Positions 33,978 to 37,842 of a DNA stretch of 37,842 nucleotides are shown piece after piece. A program made the translations under genes and the position numbers. The notes under the pieces are model-generated. The model saw only the letters and a list, made by a program, of their open reading frames with translations, made no database searches and had not been told where the DNA came from. The stretch covers positions 1 through 37,842 of the forward strand of contig JARLHR010000224.1 of the NCBI GenBank assembly GCA_031292145.1, read 5' to 3'. This DNA is from Clostridium sp. GTDB taxonomy: Bacteria; Bacillota; Clostridia; Clostridiales; Clostridiaceae. The first letter of the stretch is position 1. Each line of letters begins with the position of its first letter.

Positions 33978-34058
33978 TTAGGCATATGACATAGTTTTTA
34001 CTCTTTGAAATATGCCTCCAATTTTTTCAGTGCAAGTTTTAAAACTTTCATTATCCAT
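33978..34058 (-). CDS. Short upstream ORF (26 codons) in the rsgA leader
   Basis: ATG at 34058 follows AAAGGAGAG (34067-34059) and opens 26 codons (MDNESFKTCTEKIGG, then IFQRVKTMSYA) to TAA 33980-33978. The stop lies just before the rsgA ribosome binding site. A second start, ATG 34051, is better spaced from the same site and gives a basic, amphipathic-looking 17-residue peptide in another frame (MKVLKLALKKLEAYFKE, stop 34000-33998). Only one is likely to be used. The hairpin at 33980-34017 overlaps the end of the 26-codon frame, so translation of the leader would melt it. A leader peptide controlling rsgA or a small free-standing peptide are both possible; nothing here proves translation. 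Confidence 0.4.
   Translation of the reverse strand: MDNESFKTCTEKIGGIFQRVKTMSYA
33980..34017 (-). promoter_or_regulatory. rsgA leader hairpin AGGCATAT-N22-ATATGCCT
   Basis: AGGCATAT (33980-33987) pairs with ATATGCCT (34010-34017) around a 22-base loop, right before the rsgA ribosome binding site. Stem sequence and loop length equal those of the hairpin upstream of the response regulator (3008-3045), although the loops differ. It may belong to family B. Confidence 0.5.
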
Positions 34059-34084
34059 CTCTCCTTTCAATAATTGCTGTTTGC

Positions 34085-34250
34085 TTTAGGCACATTCAAA
34101 AAAATAACAAGTCCATGTGCCTTAATTTATTTCTAATATTATTAACTTCCTAAAAATGGGCAGAAAAATCCCGCAGATACAAACCTCAAAAATGGCTCCT
34201 ATCTGCGGGCATATAAAAACAGTACACCTGCCTTGTTATTCGTCCTTAAT
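34085..34250. repeat. Family B palindromic element, second long copy
   Basis: TTTAGGCACATTC starts a 27-base arm (34089-34115) identical to the complement of the right arm at 24011-24037. TGTGCCTTAA follows at once. Inside is a perfect hairpin, CCCGCAGATA (34170-34179) with TATCTGCGGG (34200-34209). The right arm is decayed; CCTTGTTATTCGTCC (about 34231-34245) is what remains. The inner part differs from the 23.9 kb copy. Confidence 0.7.
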
Positions 34251-34621
34251 AGTACATATATTTATAAAAGGTTAGTTATAGCCGCGAAAATATAACTCAA
34301 ATAAAAGGTACATACTACCCCATAATTTATTTTCGCCCATATTCAGTTTTAAACAGCAATCACCTTTACATTAGCTATCATAAAACATTTCCCCTTTCAT
34401 AAAACTTATCATATATTTATAATAAATCCTTTAATGAATTAACAATATCATACAAAGAAATATTTGTCAACAAATAAGAATTTACTATATTTTTATATAA
34501 TGCTATTAAAAATAGATATTTTTTTTACTATTCAAGCTATTTCACATCTTTTATTGTTGCATTTTCTTTCCCAAACATATTTGATTAAATTTTCTTTTAC
34601 ATTTTTTATCTTTATTTAGAA
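34251..34621. other. Intergenic region upstream of the rsgA leader, no clear gene
   Basis: About 370 bases. GCGAAAATA (near 34283) and TATTTTCGC (near 34330) form a 9-bp inverted repeat, and AAACAGCAAT (about 34351-34360) is the complement of ATTGCTGTTT at 34072-34081, so a larger fold may span the family B copy. On the minus strand AAAGGGG precedes two very short frames (5 and 10 codons) near 34380. No known riboswitch core was recognised. Confidence 0.35.
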
Positions 34622-35674
34622 TTATGATTTATATTCATGGTAAGGCATTTCAATTGTAATTCCTGTTTCATTAAATTTATAATTTGTATTTTCAATAGGA
34701 TTTAGATTATAAACTAAATTTTTTCCTACCTTATAAAGTGCTTCGGACGTTTCATTAGGATCCTGGAACACAGTCCCAGCCATAATTCCCTTATTAATTA
34801 AATCTATAGCTTCAGCTATTCCATCAATTCCAAAAACCGGAATATTTTTTGATTTATCACCTTCATTGTATCCATAACTTTGTAATGCCTGAATAGCTCC
34901 TATTGCCATAGCATCATTATTTGCAATAATTGCTTCAATTTTATCACCATATCTTAAAAATAATGCTTCAGTGTAATCTTTAGCACATTTCTCATCCCAA
35001 TTACAAAATGTTGATATAACTTCTTGAGTTTTTACCCCTGCATTATTAATTGTTGATATAGAATACATGCTTCTTGCAACTGTTTCTGTATTATTTTCTG
35101 GACCTTTTAACATGTAATATTGTAATATACCATCACCATTTCGATCCATTGTATCTTTGTGGGAATTCCATTCATCAATAATACGATTCCCTTCTAAAAT
35201 CCCAGATTCCATAGCATTAGTTGCTATAATGACAGCTCTATTATAAGATTTAACTGGTTCAACAATAAACGGCTCTGCATTAAATAAAATTATTGGAATG
35301 TTTTTTTGTTTTACTTTATTAATAAGTGATTCAACTGTAGATTTATCTAAACTAACTAAGTTTACTATAAAGAGATCATAATCATCTTGGATTGCTGAAT
35401 CTATAATTTCATTTTGTATATCTTGATTTCTTTTTCCATCATAAAAAGTATATTGAACATAGTTTCCAGGTTTATTTTCAATTGTTTCTAAATTTTTATG
35501 AACTAAAGACATATAAGGATCATCAAAATTAAATAATATTACAGCTGCTTTGATTTTCTTTTCAGAAGAAACTTGTGTATTAATACATATATTATTTTTA
35601 GTAAAATCTATAGATATATAAGCTGTTAAAGTTAATAAAGTTATTAATATAGTTATATTCTTTAATATTTTCAT
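34622..35674 (-). CDS. Galactose/glucose-binding-type substrate-binding protein (MglB-like), solitary
   Basis: A 350-residue protein with an N-terminal hydrophobic helix (about 5-22) that serves as signal or anchor, followed by a type I periplasmic-binding fold. A calcium loop DRNGDGILQY (177-186) sits where MglB has DLNKDGQIQ, and AIIANNDAMAIGAIQAL and GIDGIAEAIDLI match the galactose-binding group. A lipobox Cys is not evident; Cys30 lies too far from the membrane helix for a clear call. The frame opens at 35722, but ATG 35674 follows GGAGG. No permease, ATPase or chemoreceptor is adjacent, so it may serve a transporter elsewhere or act as a sensor's ligand-binding partner. Confidence 0.88.
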   Translation of the reverse strand: MKILKNITILITLLTLTAYISIDFTKNNICINTQVSSEKKIKAAVILFNFDDPYMSLVHKNLETIENKPGNYVQYTFYDGKRNQDIQNEIIDSAIQDDYDLFIVNLVSLDKSTVESLINKVKQKNIPIILFNAEPFIVEPVKSYNRAVIIATNAMESGILEGNRIIDEWNSHKDTMDRNGDGILQYYMLKGPENNTETVARSMYSISTINNAGVKTQEVISTFCNWDEKCAKDYTEALFLRYGDKIEAIIANNDAMAIGAIQALQSYGYNEGDKSKNIPVFGIDGIAEAIDLINKGIMAGTVFQDPNETSEALYKVGKNLVYNLNPIENTNYKFNETGITIEMPYHEYKS

Positions 35675-35690
35675 TGCAGACCTCCACACA

Positions 35691-35775
35691 ATTAGACATA
35701 TGAAGTAAAATAATAAGTCCATGACGTGAAATATACTAGCATACTGGCTTATTGTTTTTTTTAATATACCTTAAA
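35691..35775. repeat. Family B-related palindrome in the leader of the binding-protein gene
   Basis: TTAGACATATGAAG followed by AAAATAATAAGTCCA (ending at 35721) pairs imperfectly with TGGCTTATTG and TTTAATATACCTTAA (to about 35774). Order and spacing of TTAG.CATAT and AATAAGTCCA follow the long family B copies. It lies directly upstream of the ribosome binding site of the gene starting at 35674. Confidence 0.55.
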
Positions 35776-35828
35776 TTAAATCATAATGGTTAATAATAGA
35801 TTGTGCTTTTATATAAAATTTATCCTAT

Positions 35829-35890
35829 GTTAGGCACAAAAAATAAGCAGTCTTTGGTCCATTATTTTTTTTCATATGCATTAAGGCACA
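35829..35890. repeat. Possible decayed family B copy
   Basis: GTTAGGCACAAAAAATAAGCAGTC faces TGGTCCATTATTTTTTTTC and ATGCATTAAGGCAC. The order TTAGGCAC, AATAA, then TGG.C..TTATTTTTTT recalls the arms at 23.9 and 34.1 kb, with many mismatches. Confidence 0.35.
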
Positions 35891-35926
35891 AAAATATGCA
35901 AGATAACTTATAGATATCCTGCACTT
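35891..35926 (-). terminator. Terminator of the glycosyltransferase gene
   Basis: On the minus strand GCAGGATA (35922-35915) pairs with TATCTTGC (35905-35898) and is followed by ATATTTTTG. It lies 15 bases after the stop codon. Confidence 0.6.
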
Positions 35927-35938
35927 TTAAAAACTTAA

Positions 35939-37012
35939 CTAATCTATTCCTCTACTTTTAAAATATCTCTTATTATAAAGCATACGTTCATCATTAGGTC
36001 TAAATTTACTAGCAATTTCATTATGCTCATATGCTAATTTATAATTGCCTAATTTATCATAGCAAACGCATAATTGTAAGTGAGGTAACCATGTCCAACA
36101 TGAATCATCAAAGAATCCCCAACTATCTTTTGGTTTTTCGAGTTTTGTAGCTATTTCATACCAATAGGCTGCTTGGTTATATTTCTTTTCATGTAAAAAA
36201 GAAAAACCTATTCTACAGCAGGCTTCTGCTCTTGGCGTATCATATTCAAAGCTTCTAAAAGCATATTTTCTGCTTTCTTCCACTTTATCTATTGATTTAT
36301 AATAATCACATATCTTATCACAAACTCGAATATTATCTTCAGACCAGCCCTGTTTTGAATCTAAAAACCTGTTGTAATAATCTAAAGCTTCATCAAACAT
36401 AGCATGGTCATATAATTCATTAGCATAATAAAGAATATCTCTTGGCTTAAATTCTATTCCTGCCTTTAATTTACCCTGATAAATTTCAAGATTTCGCTTT
36501 GGAGTCTGCTTTAATTTTCTGTGAGTTACAGCAATTTCACTATTTATTATTTTTCCTCCAACTTGTAAATATTCATGAACAAAACCATCCCATTTAAAAT
36601 TATCAGCTCTTTTAACTAACCTATTACGCCTGTAGCTTGCAGTTACATTTCCATATTCATCAAAACCTATATTATACTTAGCAGTTACAGAATCTACAGA
36701 AGGATCTAAAGTTTCTTTTAGCAATTTAAATTTTTCTGCATCTTCTGGAAGTAAAACATCATCAGCATCTAACCAGAGGATGTAGTCTTTAGAAGCTTTG
36801 CTAAAAGAAAAATTTCTTGCAACAGAAAAATCATCAATCCATTTAAAATCATAAACCTTTGATGTGTATTTATTACATATTTCCTTTGTCTTATCATTTG
36901 ATCCAGTATCAATTATTACTATTTCTTCAATTATATCTTTAACAGAGTCTAGACATCTCCCTATTGAATCTTCTTCATTTTTAACTATCATGCAAAGACT
37001 AACAGTTATCAA
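35939..37012 (-). CDS. Family 2 glycosyltransferase with C-terminal TPR-like repeats
   Basis: A 357-residue protein. The N-terminal GT2 domain has VSLCMIVKNEEDSIGRCLDS, IDTGSNDKT and the metal-binding DADD (82-85) in LWLDADDVLLP. Helical TPR-like repeats follow (about 200-357; ALDYYNRFL, AFRSFEYDTPRAEACCRIG, AAYWYEIATKLEKP, KLAYEHNEIASKF). This layout is shared with SunS-like and exosporium glycosyltransferases. The best start is TTG 37012 behind AAGGTGG; the frame is open to another TTG at 37072. The next gene upstream encodes a threonine-rich collagen-like protein, so O-glycosylation of its GXT repeats on the spore surface is the likely job. The pairing is inferred from adjacency and family. 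Confidence 0.88.
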   Translation of the reverse strand: MITVSLCMIVKNEEDSIGRCLDSVKDIIEEIVIIDTGSNDKTKEICNKYTSKVYDFKWIDDFSVARNFSFSKASKDYILWLDADDVLLPEDAEKFKLLKETLDPSVDSVTAKYNIGFDEYGNVTASYRRNRLVKRADNFKWDGFVHEYLQVGGKIINSEIAVTHRKLKQTPKRNLEIYQGKLKAGIEFKPRDILYYANELYDHAMFDEALDYYNRFLDSKQGWSEDNIRVCDKICDYYKSIDKVEESRKYAFRSFEYDTPRAEACCRIGFSFLHEKKYNQAAYWYEIATKLEKPKDSWGFFDDSCWTWLPHLQLCVCYDKLGNYKLAYEHNEIASKFRPNDERMLYNKRYFKSRGID

Positions 37013-37180
37013 ATAACCACCTTCTTTAAATTTTTTACTATATAATATGGAATCCAGAATATTTTGATACAAGCATTACTTTATTAAGAAATGCTGCTTA
37101 TTTGAAAAGACAGATGATTTTATTATGCTTAGAATTAGTTAGAAACCCTCTGCATCAAAGCAAAGTGTCATTTATATAAA

Positions 37181-37842
<662 letters not shown>

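Noticed and set aside
34280-34340. Possible riboswitch around the GCGAAAATA inverted repeat
   Set aside because: No conserved core of a known riboswitch class could be recognised, and the position is far from the next start codon.

Overview
The window is AT-rich DNA with strong GGAGG-type ribosome binding sites, frequent TTG/GTG starts, spore genes (a small acid-soluble spore protein, a collagen-like exosporium-type protein) and oxygen-sensitive glycyl radical chemistry. This points to an anaerobic spore-forming Clostridium of the solventogenic or butyrate-producing kind; the species cannot be named from sequence alone.

Layout. 0.4-0.95 kb: a small membrane protein. 1.05-6.3 kb (minus): an ABC exporter (ATPase plus a large double-FtsX permease) followed by its likely two-component system. 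6.5-9.8 kb: an RpiB-family isomerase with an altered active site, a PadR-flavoprotein-membrane protein operon with palindromic operators, and a DJ-1/PfpI gene broken by an in-frame stop. 9.8-19.7 kb (minus): the metabolic core, in two adjacent transcription units. The first encodes PTS IIA, a fructose-6-phosphate aldolase (FSA), a pentulose/hexulose-phosphate 3-epimerase, PTS IIB and PTS IIC. The second encodes an RmlD-like SDR, a PflD-type glycyl radical enzyme, its activase and a PRD/PTS-controlled regulator. Together they match the pflDC/frw/fsaB gene set of E. coli, whose enzymes were recently reported to run anhydroglycolysis: PTS uptake of 1,5-anhydromannitol or 1,5-anhydroglucitol, radical ring opening to 1-deoxyfructose-6-phosphate, then aldol cleavage to glyceraldehyde-3-phosphate and hydroxyacetone. 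The SDR and the 3-epimerase are extra components and are the most interesting unknowns.

20.1-24.4 kb: a UPF0303/heme-degrading-domain gene whose promoter shares a motif with the SDR promoter region, a GC-rich structured patch, a DeoR regulator, a MocR/PdxR regulator and a spore protein gene. 24.8-31.7 kb: a GH3 beta-glucosidase and a GH8 glucanase, both without signal peptides, flanking a secreted cell-wall amidase and a secreted leucine-rich-repeat/cell-wall-binding protein. 31.9-37.8 kb (minus): a double GNAT acetyltransferase, rsgA with a short upstream ORF, a solitary galactose-binding-type protein, a TPR glycosyltransferase, and the 3' part of a collagen-like exosporium-type protein.

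The intergenic spaces hold at least two families of palindromic repeats. Family A (three copies, up to ~235 bp, nested arms, modular) sits only where genes converge and even supplies the stop codon of the GH8 gene. Family B (TTAGGCAYAT ends, several copies) sits between genes or in 5' leaders. Both look like non-autonomous mobile or structural RNA-type elements.
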